Assembly: GCA_015068615.1 (NCBI GenBank)
Contig: SVKE01000001.1
Span: forward strand, 1-42,678
Reading direction: 5' to 3'
DNA from: Oscillospiraceae bacterium
GTDB lineage: Bacteria; Bacillota; Clostridia; UBA1381; UBA9506
Length of the DNA stretch: 42,678 nucleotides
The notes under the pieces were generated by a model. It worked only from the letters and a program-made list of their open reading frames with translations, ran no database searches and was not told the DNA's origin. The first letter of the stretch is position 1. Every line of letters starts with the position of its first letter. Below, piece after piece: positions 17,164 through 24,565 of this stretch. The translations under genes were made by a program, and so were the position numbers.

Positions 17164-18771
17164 TTAGTTCTGTGAACAGAGCTCAACCGCAACGTCTGCG
17201 GCGCTTGCTGCATCGAAGGTGTAGCGGTCTGCACCTATCTTTTGGCAGAATTCTTCTGTTATGGGAGCACCGCCTATCATAATTTTCACCTTGTCTCTAA
17301 TGCCTGCTTCGGTCGCTTTCTTTACAACGTCTTCCATAACGCCCATCGTTGTGGTGAGGAGTGCGGAGCAGCAGATAACCTGGCAGTCTTCCTCAATTGC
17401 TGTCTTAATAAAGGTTTCGGGCGCTACGTCTGTTCCCAGGTCAATAACCTCAAGACCCTTTCCTTCCATCATCATTTTTACAAGGTTCTTTCCGATGTCG
17501 TGAAGGTCGCCCTGAACAGTACCGATACATACTTTTCCAGCGGTCTCAATGCCCTCTGACGCAAGCAGAGGCTTTAAGAGCTGTGCGCCCATACTCATGG
17601 CTCTTGCTGCAAGAAGAACCTCGGGCACGTAGATTTCGTTGTTTTTGAACTTTTCTCCGATTACGCTCATGCCAGCAAGAAGTCCTTCGTTCAAAATCTG
17701 TTCTGCCGGAATTTTCTCGTCAATGGCATTCTGCACAAGCTCTTTTACGATTTTTGCCTTTCCAATCTGTAGGTTTTCCGAAATTTCTTTAAGAATAGTC
17801 ATAATTTCCTTTCCTTTCAAATAATTTATATTTTCATTTTTGGGTTCGGGTGGGATACCGTTTTCTCTTTCGCTCGTTCTGTACTGATATGGGGTCATGA
17901 GCGTATGAGATTTGAATAACTGATAGAACGACGGCACGTCCTTAAGTCCGCATTCGTGAACTATCTGTTCGATGGTAAGAGAGGTGTCTCTCAGAAGTCT
18001 GCATGCCTGCTTTAGCCTCACACTGCGCACATAATCCGAAAAATGCTCGCCTGTGACCTTTTTGAAAATCCTGCTCAAATATGATTTGCTGATATAGAGG
18101 TCAGAAGCAATTTTTTCAAGAGAGATATCCTTGCAACGGTAATTGTCCATTGCTATTCTCATTGCCTGAAAAACCATAATTCTGTCCTTTGACCTTACCG
18201 ATTCGGCAACGATTGTGGTCTTACGGTCGTTTGCATATCTCTTTAAGAGGATGAGAAGCGTGGTTAAATGTGCTCTAACGGCGCTTTCCCACTCGTCTTG
18301 TTTTTTCTCTATTTCGCTTCCGATGCTTAAGCAGATTCGCTTTACTTCCTCCAGCGTATATTGTGTCAGCATTACGTAGGCGATAAGCGCATTGTCCTTA
18401 AAAATGCCGTGGCAGTATCTTTGACTGTCAGGGGAGATGATGTCCGCATCAAGTAGAGCCGAGGGGTCGAAAAGTATATTGCAAACAGTAGGGCGTTCGT
18501 TTTCACTTTTTGCAAAAAATGAGTGTGGTACGCCCGCGTTAACGATATACACGTCGCCGGTATTGCACTCGGACTGTTCGTTTAAGCAGCTATGTATTCC
18601 GCTTCCGGCGGTCACTATGCTTATTTCCACAAATTCGTGAAAATGTAGTTGCGACAGAGCAAACTCAGGTTCGTAAATGCTTGACGTTGTATCAATGTTA
18701 TGGTAGACAGGAGCGCCTTTTGGCCGGTTATTTTTCTCCAAAAGACGGGAATTGTCCTCGTATTCAAACAT
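17164..18771 (-). CDS. AraC-family regulator fused to a corrinoid (B12-binding) methyl-carrier protein
   Basis: A single 535-residue frame with two complete proteins in series. Residues about 20-130 form a cupin-like sensor (LHFHEFVEISIV, GDVYIVNAGVPHSF). Residues about 200-298 are a double helix-turn-helix AraC domain (ISLEKIASDLYISKSYLSRIFKKV, ending TPYQYR, quoted in parts). A 25-residue linker follows. From M324 there is a complete corrinoid protein: methyltransferase cap (about 324-410) and a B12 domain with D422-L-H424-D-I-G427, whose His ligates cobalt. The ATG of M324 (17800-17802) has its own AGGAAAGGA Shine-Dalgarno, so a free 212-residue carrier may also be made. It sits between two UroD-type methyltransferase genes in one operon. 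A sequencing error removing a stop is possible but would need a frame-preserving change. Confidence 0.85.
   Translation of the reverse strand: MFEYEDNSRLLEKNNRPKGAPVYHNIDTTSSIYEPEFALSQLHFHEFVEISIVTAGSGIHSCLNEQSECNTGDVYIVNAGVPHSFFAKSENERPTVCNILFDPSALLDADIISPDSQRYCHGIFKDNALIAYVMLTQYTLEEVKRICLSIGSEIEKKQDEWESAVRAHLTTLLILLKRYANDRKTTIVAESVRSKDRIMVFQAMRIAMDNYRCKDISLEKIASDLYISKSYLSRIFKKVTGEHFSDYVRSVRLKQACRLLRDTSLTIEQIVHECGLKDVPSFYQLFKSHTLMTPYQYRTSERENGIPPEPKNENINYLKGKEIMTILKEISENLQIGKAKIVKELVQNAIDEKIPAEQILNEGLLAGMSVIGEKFKNNEIYVPEVLLAARAMSMGAQLLKPLLASEGIETAGKVCIGTVQGDLHDIGKNLVKMMMEGKGLEVIDLGTDVAPETFIKTAIEEDCQVICCSALLTTTMGVMEDVVKKATEAGIRDKVKIMIGGAPITEEFCQKIGADRYTFDAASAADVAVELCSQN
17803..17817 (-). promoter_or_regulatory. 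Internal ribosome-binding site for a free corrinoid protein
   Basis: On the minus strand AAAGGAAAGG precedes an in-frame ATG (17800-17802) with 5 nt between the last AGG and the codon. It lies inside the linker of the AraC-corrinoid frame, exactly where stand-alone corrinoid proteins begin. Confidence 0.6.
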
Positions 18772-18791
18772 GTTGGATCACATCCTTGAAT

Positions 18792-19850
18792 TTACTGGTA
18801 CTTTCGCATCTGACGCCAGATGTCGAGTATCATCTCATATCTTTCGGCCGGCATTCCCTTAAACGGCGTGTTGCTAGTTGCGAAAATATATCCGCCATTT
18901 TCTGCTCCATAGGTCAGACAGTATTTCGCACTGTCAATTACCTCCTGGTCTGTACCTGTCTGTAAAGCGGCACAGTGTACGTTCCCGCAAAGACAAACCT
19001 TGTCACCATAGAGCCTCTTGACTTCTCTTATATCAACTCCTGCCATGGGGTCGAGCGAGTGAAGTGCGTGAGGGCCTGCCTGGACCAGACTCTCTATGAT
19101 GGGCATGATATCGCCGTCTGTATGTTTAATCACATACAGTCCGGCCTCTCTGCCTGCCTTGCATATGTCCGCAAGGTATGGGGTGATGAATTCGTCAAAC
19201 ATGGCAGGTGACAAAAAGGGACCTGAATTGTAACAGTAGTCGCTGCACAACATCACTACGTCAAGCCCTGCTTCCTTCTGACGTTTATTCTTTTCAATTG
19301 CACTTTCGCACATTGCCTTTGCTTCAGCATGAAGCTCCTCCGGTTCGTCGGAAATGCGGTATACAAAATCATACATTTCCGAGCCTGGCGGAATTGCAAA
19401 GGTTCCATCTCCGTGAGTGCAGAAAAGGCGGGTGTCTCCAAAATGCTCGCGCAAACGTTTGCGGAAGGCCTTGGTAACAGGGTGGTCCGGTTCCTCCCAG
19501 TAGGGAGAAAAGACTGAGATTATAGCGTGGTCAAGTCCCGGTTTTGCATCCTTTTGTTCGTCGCCGGAAATTGCCGCTCCGCCTATGTCGTATGCAGTGC
19601 CTGCGCCAAACACTCTTGCATATTTGTCGGCAAGGTCACATGCTGCCTTTTCCACTTCAAGAGGAGAGAGCTTGCAAAAATTTTCGGGATTGAAGATAGG
19701 GTCTTCAAGCGGATATCCGTACAACTCCTCTGATATTTGTACATGTAATTCAAAAGTCGGAATTTCGTCTGGCTTTCCAAGATTGAGTGCGCATATAGCA
19801 CGTTTTGCAGGTGTCCAAATTGTTGACATGAAACAATCACAACCCTTCAT
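18792..19850 (-). CDS. UroD-family protein lacking the zinc-thiol motif, probable methyltransferase component
   Basis: A 352-residue protein of the uroporphyrinogen-decarboxylase/methyltransferase superfamily. Family landmarks are RAICALNLGKPDEIPTFEL near the start, GPFLSPAMFDEFITPY (about 217), YVIKHTDGDI (about 245) and CGNVHC (about 293). Where the partner at 16128 has His-x-Cys...Cys, this protein has HTDG and no matching cysteine, so it probably acts on a different, non-thiol methyl donor or acceptor. It is first in the operon, 20 nt before the AraC-corrinoid gene. The start is uncertain: ATG 19850 has a weak AGGA 13 nt away, while ATG 19829 has AAGGG 17 nt away. It may be the substrate-specific methyltransferase, as some O-demethylase components are UroD-like; this is inference. 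Confidence 0.7.
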   Translation of the reverse strand: MKGCDCFMSTIWTPAKRAICALNLGKPDEIPTFELHVQISEELYGYPLEDPIFNPENFCKLSPLEVEKAACDLADKYARVFGAGTAYDIGGAAISGDEQKDAKPGLDHAIISVFSPYWEEPDHPVTKAFRKRLREHFGDTRLFCTHGDGTFAIPPGSEMYDFVYRISDEPEELHAEAKAMCESAIEKNKRQKEAGLDVVMLCSDYCYNSGPFLSPAMFDEFITPYLADICKAGREAGLYVIKHTDGDIMPIIESLVQAGPHALHSLDPMAGVDIREVKRLYGDKVCLCGNVHCAALQTGTDQEVIDSAKYCLTYGAENGGYIFATSNTPFKGMPAERYEMILDIWRQMRKYQ

Positions 19851-19883
19851 TATTTACATATTTGTCCTAAATGTTCTGGAATG

Positions 19884-19923
19884 GTGAAAGCATGTGATAC
19901 ATCAAATGCGTATTTGCTTTCAC
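19884..19923. repeat. Inverted repeat in the leader of the methyltransferase operon
   Basis: GTGAAAGCA and TGCTTTCAC (9 bp) flank a 22-nt loop, 34 nt upstream of the first UroD-type gene. It could be an operator for the AraC-type regulator or an mRNA hairpin. Confidence 0.4.
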
Positions 19924-19960
19924 ATTCCGTTGCTAAATCCCGTTTGCGGTTTATTTTATC

Positions 19961-20097
19961 AAAAAGGCCTGCTATAACTCAGCCGCAGACAGGTTGGCAG
20001 TCATCAATTTTTTAATATAACCCTGCAGAGCCTTTCTATACCGGTTATGCTACTTACAGCCTTTGTGAAAGTCGCATCCACCTATGACATTATTTTA
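19961..20097 (-). ncRNA. Candidate structured leader or small RNA upstream of the methyltransferase operon
   Basis: On the minus strand a TTTCAT-17-TAAAAT promoter-like pair (-10 at 20097-20092) is followed by about 110 nt without an open frame. This ends in a terminator-like hairpin GTCTGC, 12-nt loop, GCAGGC, then CTTTTTG (19990-19961). The coding start of the operon lies 111 nt further on. That order (promoter, folded RNA, terminator, gene) is what a riboswitch or attenuator would give. I find no cobalamin B12 box and do not recognise a known class. Stem and promoter are only moderately convincing. Confidence 0.25.
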
Positions 20098-20311
20098 GCA
20101 TATTTTTTTCAGAAATGAAATATGGTTTAATTTCTTTTGTGCAATTTGACGGTAAACAAAACCATAGACTTTGTGCCGGTGCTTGCGTACCTATTGATTG
20201 TGATGAAACAGATTATGCAACAAATCCTCTCTGGCGCCTAAAGCTTCCCTGTAAATCTTATGAAGGCAGCCATTTGTATTTAAATTAGGGCAATCTTTTT
20301 TATAAACAGCC

Positions 20312-20340
20312 TTGAAAAATATAATGTCCTATGGTACAAT
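20312..20340 (+). promoter_or_regulatory. Promoter of the second SLH gene
   Basis: TTGAAA (20312-20317), 17-nt spacer, TACAAT (20335-20340) with TGG before the -10 box. The start codon is 53 nt downstream. Confidence 0.7.
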
Positions 20341-20392
20341 AATAAGGTCAATTTAACGATGCCTTTAGGCATAAAAAATAGGAGTGAAAAAA

Positions 20393-21628
20393 ATGAAAAA
20401 AATCATTGCGTGCATCTGCACTCTGGCGATACTGCTGTCATCAACAGGCGTTCTGGCGAGCGAGGGCTATGAGGTGCGAGAGGAAATGGCAGCGTCCTAT
20501 GGTTCGGCGCTGTATGTCGGCGAAAGTGCGGCGTTACAGGAATACGCCAATAAAACCGGTCTTCATGACTTTTCCTATGGTTATATCGTGACCTATCAGG
20601 GCGGCTTCGGCGGCGGCGGGGCAGATGCCTCCATTTCCGTTGAGGATACGCAGGGCTACGAAAAATTGGTTTTTGACGCGAGAATTATAGCAGATGATTT
20701 TTGCACTGTTTCGGAGCTTAACAGCGCTATGTATCCTGGAGAGGAGGGCGTGGAGCTGGAACTTGTATATCCCGAGACAAGAACGGGCAGCGTTAGAGTC
20801 AGCCCCCATTGGGATGATGAATATTCTCCGAGCGCTACATATCCCGAGGTCAGCTTGACCGAGTACTGGCAGCACTACGAAATGGACATCGCAGATTTCA
20901 GCCGTTTTCGCTTATATATAGATGCTCTGGGTGCCGCGCAGGGAGCCGGCGAGCTGTGCGCTGTTATAGTCGCAAATGTGAAGCTGACATCCGGCAAGAG
21001 CAGTGCAGAGATTGTGGACAATCATACGCCCGAGGATGAGGGTTATTACAGAATGACAGAGCCAAGTGACTGGGCCAAGAAAGAGGTAGAAAAAGCCCAT
21101 GCATATGGCATTATATCCGAAAACAATCTGGTTGTGATTAATTTCCAAGCGCCTATAAAAAGGGAACATTTTGCGCAGTTGATTGTGAATTGCATCACCG
21201 CTCTTAAGGGCACAACGGCAGAGGAGGAATATATAGCCGGGATAGAAGAAGGAAGATTTGTTACTTTTGATGATACGGCCAGTATCTATGTAAGGGTTGC
21301 AGCGTCCCTAGGCATTGTTAATGGTGTTGGCGACAACATGTTTGCACCCGAGCAGAGAATTACACGTCAGGAAATTGCGGTTATGATGCATAGAGCCATC
21401 AAATATATGGAATCGCTCAAGGGTGTTTCCTACGCGGCAGAAAGCACGGATTTAAGCGCTTATGTGGATGCAGATATGGTCGCAGATTGGGCCACTACGG
21501 CAGTTGGTACGCTGGCTGCAAATCGTATCATGAACGGCACCAGCGACACAACCCTTTCTCCCCTGGACAATACAACGGGTGAGCAGGCCATCGCTTTAAC
21601 GGTTAGAATCTTTGAGATGATGCAATAA
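20393..21628 (+). CDS. Secreted SLH-domain protein
   Basis: A 411-residue exported protein: signal peptide (MKKIIACICTLAILLSS, cleavage near VLAS-EG), a beta-rich region of about 170 residues resembling a carbohydrate-binding-module fold (GYEKLVFDARI, SLTEYWQHYEMDIADF), then SLH repeats from about residue 220: SDWAKKEVEKAHAYGII, VRVAASLGIVNGVGDNMFAPEQRITRQEIAV (quoted in parts) and VADWATTAVGTLAANRIMNG. It should be anchored to the cell wall. ATG 20393 is preceded by AGGAG at 8 nt; a GTG at 20384 overlaps that site and is unlikely. The N-terminal domain's ligand is unknown. It diverges from the methyltransferase operon across a 540-bp gap. Confidence 0.82.
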   Translation: MKKIIACICTLAILLSSTGVLASEGYEVREEMAASYGSALYVGESAALQEYANKTGLHDFSYGYIVTYQGGFGGGGADASISVEDTQGYEKLVFDARIIADDFCTVSELNSAMYPGEEGVELELVYPETRTGSVRVSPHWDDEYSPSATYPEVSLTEYWQHYEMDIADFSRFRLYIDALGAAQGAGELCAVIVANVKLTSGKSSAEIVDNHTPEDEGYYRMTEPSDWAKKEVEKAHAYGIISENNLVVINFQAPIKREHFAQLIVNCITALKGTTAEEEYIAGIEEGRFVTFDDTASIYVRVAASLGIVNGVGDNMFAPEQRITRQEIAVMMHRAIKYMESLKGVSYAAESTDLSAYVDADMVADWATTAVGTLAANRIMNGTSDTTLSPLDNTTGEQAIALTVRIFEMMQ

Positions 21629-21649
21629 GCTTTGTTTTATATGTTGCGC

Positions 21650-21684
21650 AAAAGAGGCTGTAGCAAAACGCTACAGCCTCTTTT
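21650..21684 (+). terminator. Terminator of the SLH gene, hairpin family copy 4
   Basis: AAAAGAGGCTGTAGC, AAAAC loop, GCTACAGCCTCTTTT: a 15-bp stem including flanking A/T runs, 22 nt after the stop codon. Confidence 0.85.
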
Positions 21685-21688
21685 GTCC

Positions 21689-21769
21689 GGGAGAGCACAG
21701 AGGCTCTCCCCTACGATTCCACCTCGTCAGTCACCTGTCGGTGACAGCTTCCCCTCAAGGGGAAGCCTT
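21689..21769. repeat. Hairpin plus truncated MITE-like repeat
   Basis: GGGAGAGC, 6 nt, GCTCTCCC (21689-21710) is followed by a segment (21721-21769) nearly identical to 40810-40855: a CCTCRTCAGTCAC hairpin arm, then CTTCCCCTCAAGGGGAAG. It appears to be the right half of the element found complete at 40727-40860. Confidence 0.65.
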
Positions 21770-21797
21770 AGTAAGTGCTCGAGCCATGGTCGTACAA

Positions 21798-21875
21798 GAA
21801 TCGCGTTGCGCTTCGGCTGCTACGACGAACTCCATCGGAAGTTCTCACCCTCCGGACGAAAAAAAGAACTTATCC
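21798..21875 (+). repeat. 78-bp direct repeat, copy A
   Basis: Begins GAATCGCGTTGCGCTTCGGC and ends GAACTTATCC. It matches copy B at 21980-22057 with one visible mismatch (GGAAGTTC against GGGAGTTC), at a 182-bp period. Confidence 0.85.
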
Positions 21876-21979
21876 TTTTAGGATAGGGCCGCGCCCGTCG
21901 AGATACTCTGCGCCGGTGTATTTTCGACCGCTCCTAGCGGTGCCCGAAAATACCTACCGTGCTCGAGACTCCGCAGACC

Positions 21980-22057
21980 GAATCGCGTTGCGCTTCGGCT
22001 GCTACGACGAACTCCATCGGGAGTTCTCACCCTCCGGACGAAAAAAAGAACTTATCC
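21980..22057 (+). repeat. 78-bp direct repeat, copy B, abutting the tRNA-Arg terminator
   Basis: Second copy of the repeat at 21798-21875. Its right end forms the left arm of the tRNA-Arg terminator, suggesting that copy A arose by duplication of the tRNA 3' flank. Between the copies lies GTATTTTCG...CGAAAATAC, another small inverted repeat. Confidence 0.85.
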
Positions 22058-22079
22058 TAAAAGGATAAGTTCTTTTTTT
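22041..22079 (-). terminator. Terminator of tRNA-Arg
   Basis: AAAAAAAGAACTTATCC pairs with GGATAAGTTCTTTTTTT around a 5-nt loop, directly 3' of the tRNA on the minus strand and ending in a T-run there. Confidence 0.85.
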
Positions 22080-22155
22080 GGCGCGCCCGGAGAGATTCGA
22101 ACTCCCGACCTACTGGTTCGTAGCCAGGCACTCTATCCAGCTGAGCTACGGGCGC
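22079..22155 (-). tRNA. tRNA-Arg (ACG)
   Basis: Acceptor GCGCCCG/CGGGCGC, D arm with AGCTCAGCTGGATAGAGT, anticodon loop CTACGAA giving ACG (A34 probably becomes inosine), T loop TTCGAAT, discriminator G and encoded CCA. The outermost anticodon-stem pair (27-43) is a C-U mismatch. Confidence 0.93.
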
Positions 22156-22184
22156 AAGGTGGTTCTTTTTGAACAACATAGGTT

Positions 22185-22213
22185 ATTATACCACAATCTT
22201 TTTGGAAATGCAA
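22185..22213 (-). promoter_or_regulatory. Promoter of tRNA-Arg
   Basis: Minus strand: TTGCAT (22213-22208), 17-nt spacer, TATAAT (22190-22185) with TGG upstream of the -10 box. Confidence 0.75.
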
Positions 22214-22235
22214 GTATTTTTTTAAAAACTTTTGC

Positions 22236-23342
22236 TTAAAAGCGCAAGCTTCGTCGTCGGGCCCAAACGGAGAGCACGAGTCCGATGGCAATGAAATTCG
22301 TAACGGCGCTGGAACCGCCATAGCTCAAGAAGGGTAGGGGAATACCGGTCACCGGCATGAGGCCGATGCACATGAAGATGTTTTCGATGGCATGGAACAT
22401 AAACATGGCAGTGATGCCGATGCACATGAAAAAGCCTTGCTTATTTTTGGCGCGGGTGCCGATGTGCAGGCAACGCACGATCAAGAGCACCAAAAGCAGC
22501 ACCACCAGGATAGAACCGATAAAGCCGAATTCCTCTCCGATGACGCCGAAGATAAAGTCCGTTTCCTTTTCCGGAAGCATAGCCAGCTGGTTTTGGGGGC
22601 CATGCATATAACCGCGACCCAAAAACTCACCGGAGCCAATGGCAATTTTAGACTGCAACACCTGATAGCCTGCGCCGCTTGCATCACGCTCAGGGTTTAG
22701 GAATACAAGAATTCTTTCCCGCTGATAGGGGCGCATCAAAACAAACCACGCAAAGGGCATAAACACCAAAAAGGCGCCCAGTCCACCAAAAATATATTTA
22801 TAGGAAAGGCCGGCCGCAAACAGCATGCATAAAAACATAAATAAAAAGACCAGTGCTGTTCCTGTATCGTTTTGCAGGATGATCAAACCGGCCAAAACGG
22901 CAAAATGCAGGAAGAGCTGCGCCAGAATTTTTGGGTGGTTTACACTTTCCTCAAGCTTTGCAAGCGTCGAGGAAAAGGTGATGCAAAAGGCCAGCTTCAC
23001 AAACTCGGAAGGCTGAATGCTGATGCCGCCTATGCGGAACCAGCTGTTGGCGCCGGTTTCCTCCTTGCCCTCACCGAAAAGCAGCACAAGGATAAGCACA
23101 GCGATGCTGGCAAAATAAATATACTTCACAAAATCCGAATAGGTTTCATAGTCAATGGCCGAAACAATCAGCATCAAAACAGCGCCCAGTCCTACAGCAA
23201 GGGACTGGACAATAATCTGCCGACTGCTTTCGGTGCTTTTCGTGGCGCTGGCAATCATTAAAATGCCAACCAGAGCCAGCGCTGCCGTTATGGCAATCAG
23301 CACATAGTCGAGCTCTTTAAAATGTCCTCGTAATTCCTTCAT
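22236..23342 (-). CDS. rodA: Rod-shape-determining SEDS glycosyltransferase RodA
   Basis: A 368-residue integral membrane protein with about ten transmembrane segments. SEDS proteins polymerise lipid II into glycan strands with a partner class B PBP; RodA serves lateral-wall growth. Landmarks are GANSWFRIGGISIQPSEFVK near residue 97, QNDTGTALVF near 160, IAIGSGEFLGRGY near 238, PEKETDFIFGVIGEEFGF near 260 and the C-terminal PVTGIPLPFLSYGGSS near 337. The short N-terminus and RERILVFLNPERDASGAGYQ favour RodA over FtsW. No mreBCD or PBP2 is adjacent; it is a single gene with a promoter at 23380-23408. Confidence 0.88.
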   Translation of the reverse strand: MKELRGHFKELDYVLIAITAALALVGILMIASATKSTESSRQIIVQSLAVGLGAVLMLIVSAIDYETYSDFVKYIYFASIAVLILVLLFGEGKEETGANSWFRIGGISIQPSEFVKLAFCITFSSTLAKLEESVNHPKILAQLFLHFAVLAGLIILQNDTGTALVFLFMFLCMLFAAGLSYKYIFGGLGAFLVFMPFAWFVLMRPYQRERILVFLNPERDASGAGYQVLQSKIAIGSGEFLGRGYMHGPQNQLAMLPEKETDFIFGVIGEEFGFIGSILVVLLLVLLIVRCLHIGTRAKNKQGFFMCIGITAMFMFHAIENIFMCIGLMPVTGIPLPFLSYGGSSAVTNFIAIGLVLSVWARRRSLRF

Positions 23343-23379
23343 GGTGTTATCCTCGGTTATTTAAAACATATTTAATCTT

Positions 23380-23408
23380 ATTATACCAGTTTTTTTCCAT
23401 GTCGTAAA
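23380..23408 (-). promoter_or_regulatory. Promoter of rodA
   Basis: Minus strand: TTTACG (23408-23403), 17-nt spacer, TATAAT (23385-23380), with TGG before the -10 box. Confidence 0.7.
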
Positions 23409-23428
23409 GAGAAATTTTAATTTTTTTA

Positions 23429-23457
23429 TGGACTTTGTTCTTTTCTTGTGTTACAAT
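23429..23457 (+). promoter_or_regulatory. Probable promoter of the AraC-type regulator
   Basis: TGGACT (23429-23434), 17-nt spacer, TACAAT (23452-23457) preceded by TGT (extended -10). It is divergent from the rodA promoter, with about 20 bp between the two -35 boxes. Confidence 0.45.
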
Positions 23458-23509
23458 ATATATCATAGCCGATTCCGTAAATTTATCCGGTAACAAGGGA
23501 GGAGTCATC

Positions 23510-24412
23510 ATGACGGGAACACAGCTGCCCAAGGCGTGGAGTGATCTGGAGGATAAAATGGCCTTTATGCCGGCGGTTGTCAAGACAATCGAAAAAATTC
23601 ACGATACCAGCTGGAGTATGAATCCGAACAGACATGATCACTACGAAATGGTTTATATCAAAAAAGGAACAGCCACGTTCGTGATTGATGGCGTGGATCT
23701 TAATATGGTACCCAATTCGGTGGTGATTATCAAGCCGGAAAAAACCCACAAATTTATTGTGCGTTCGGAGGCCTGCGAGTTTATTGTGCTTTACTTCAAG
23801 CTGAAAACACAGCAGGAGCAGGGCAACCATGATTCGCTAAAGGATTTTGTGGAATACATGGAGGATGACTCCAGCGGCGCCTATCTGTATTTGAAGCTGG
23901 GTAAAAAAAATGATATTGTGAACGTGATGAACCGAATCCTGCGAGAACGCGTGAAATATCAGGTTTGGGGCGATTTTTTGAGCGGTCTTTTAACGATTGA
24001 GCTGTTTGTGCTGCTGTCCCGTGCGCTGCGGCAGGAATGGGAGCAGAGCGCTAAGAATCGTAATTTAAAGCTGCACGAGCTTTTGCATATTGCCAAGGAA
24101 TATATTGACAACAATTACGTCAAAGACCTGACGCTTTCTCAGGTGGCGAAGTATATCTACCTGTCTGACAGCTATTTTGCCCATTCCTTTAAGGATAAAT
24201 TTGGCATTAGTCCCAAAAGCTACATATTAAAGGTCAGAATTGAGGAGGCCAAAACCCTTCTGGAGAGCACAGATTTAAAAATTGCAGATGTGGCTCTCTC
24301 GGTGGGTTTTTCCAGCCAGCAACGGTTTAATGACATATTTAGAAAGTACACGGAAATGACACCGCTACGCTATCGGAATATGAAAAAGAAGGAACGACTA
24401 AATAGGGATTAA
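23510..24412 (+). CDS. AraC-family transcriptional regulator
   Basis: A 300-residue one-component regulator. The N-terminal cupin domain (about 30-110) includes RHDHYEMVYIKKG and IIKPEKTHKF, typical of sugar-sensing AraC proteins. The C-terminal HTH pair occupies about 195-293: LTLSQVAKYIYLSDSYFAHSFKDKFG and IADVALSVGFSSQQRFNDIFRKYTEMTPLRYR (quoted in parts). ATG 23510 follows GGGAGGAG at 6-8 nt. It is monocistronic, with divergent rodA upstream and convergent mrp downstream, so its target genes are not obvious. uxaC, 1.2 kb further on, is one possibility. Confidence 0.85.
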   Translation: MTGTQLPKAWSDLEDKMAFMPAVVKTIEKIHDTSWSMNPNRHDHYEMVYIKKGTATFVIDGVDLNMVPNSVVIIKPEKTHKFIVRSEACEFIVLYFKLKTQQEQGNHDSLKDFVEYMEDDSSGAYLYLKLGKKNDIVNVMNRILRERVKYQVWGDFLSGLLTIELFVLLSRALRQEWEQSAKNRNLKLHELLHIAKEYIDNNYVKDLTLSQVAKYIYLSDSYFAHSFKDKFGISPKSYILKVRIEEAKTLLESTDLKIADVALSVGFSSQQRFNDIFRKYTEMTPLRYRNMKKKERLNRD

Positions 24413-24484
24413 ATGAATTTAAAAACAACAATAATTGCATAAAGAATCGAAAGAAAAGGAAAAATGGATATAGTGCAAAAATCA

Positions 24485-24515
24485 GTTTGTCTAATCTGCG
24501 CTATTTTGCGTCCAT
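24485..24515 (-). repeat. 31-nt conserved flank of the hairpin repeat (inverted copy)
   Basis: Reverse complement of 37469-37499 with 30 of 31 bases identical. In both places it lies on the same side of a GGGGCTGTAGC hairpin, so hairpin plus flank form one longer repeat unit. Confidence 0.75.
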
Positions 24516-24520
24516 CGCCA

Positions 24521-24551
24521 AAGGGGCTGTAGCATTTTGCTACAGCCCCTT
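24521..24551. terminator. Shared terminator, hairpin family copy 5
   Basis: AAGGGGCTGTAGC, ATTTT loop, GCTACAGCCCCTT, between the convergent AraC-type gene and mrp. Confidence 0.8.
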
Positions 24552-24565
24552 GCTTTGTATGGATG

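Noticed and set aside
16128-19850. Annotation of the two UroD proteins as haem-pathway uroporphyrinogen decarboxylase (HemE)
   Set aside because: They flank a corrinoid protein, one has an MtaA-type zinc motif, and no haem genes are nearby.
19961-20110. Cobalamin riboswitch upstream of the methyltransferase operon
   Set aside because: No B12 box or conserved core could be found on either strand, so only an unclassified leader is proposed.
21798-22057. CRISPR array from the repeated 78-bp segments
   Set aside because: Only two copies, far longer than CRISPR repeats, without regular spacers or cas genes.
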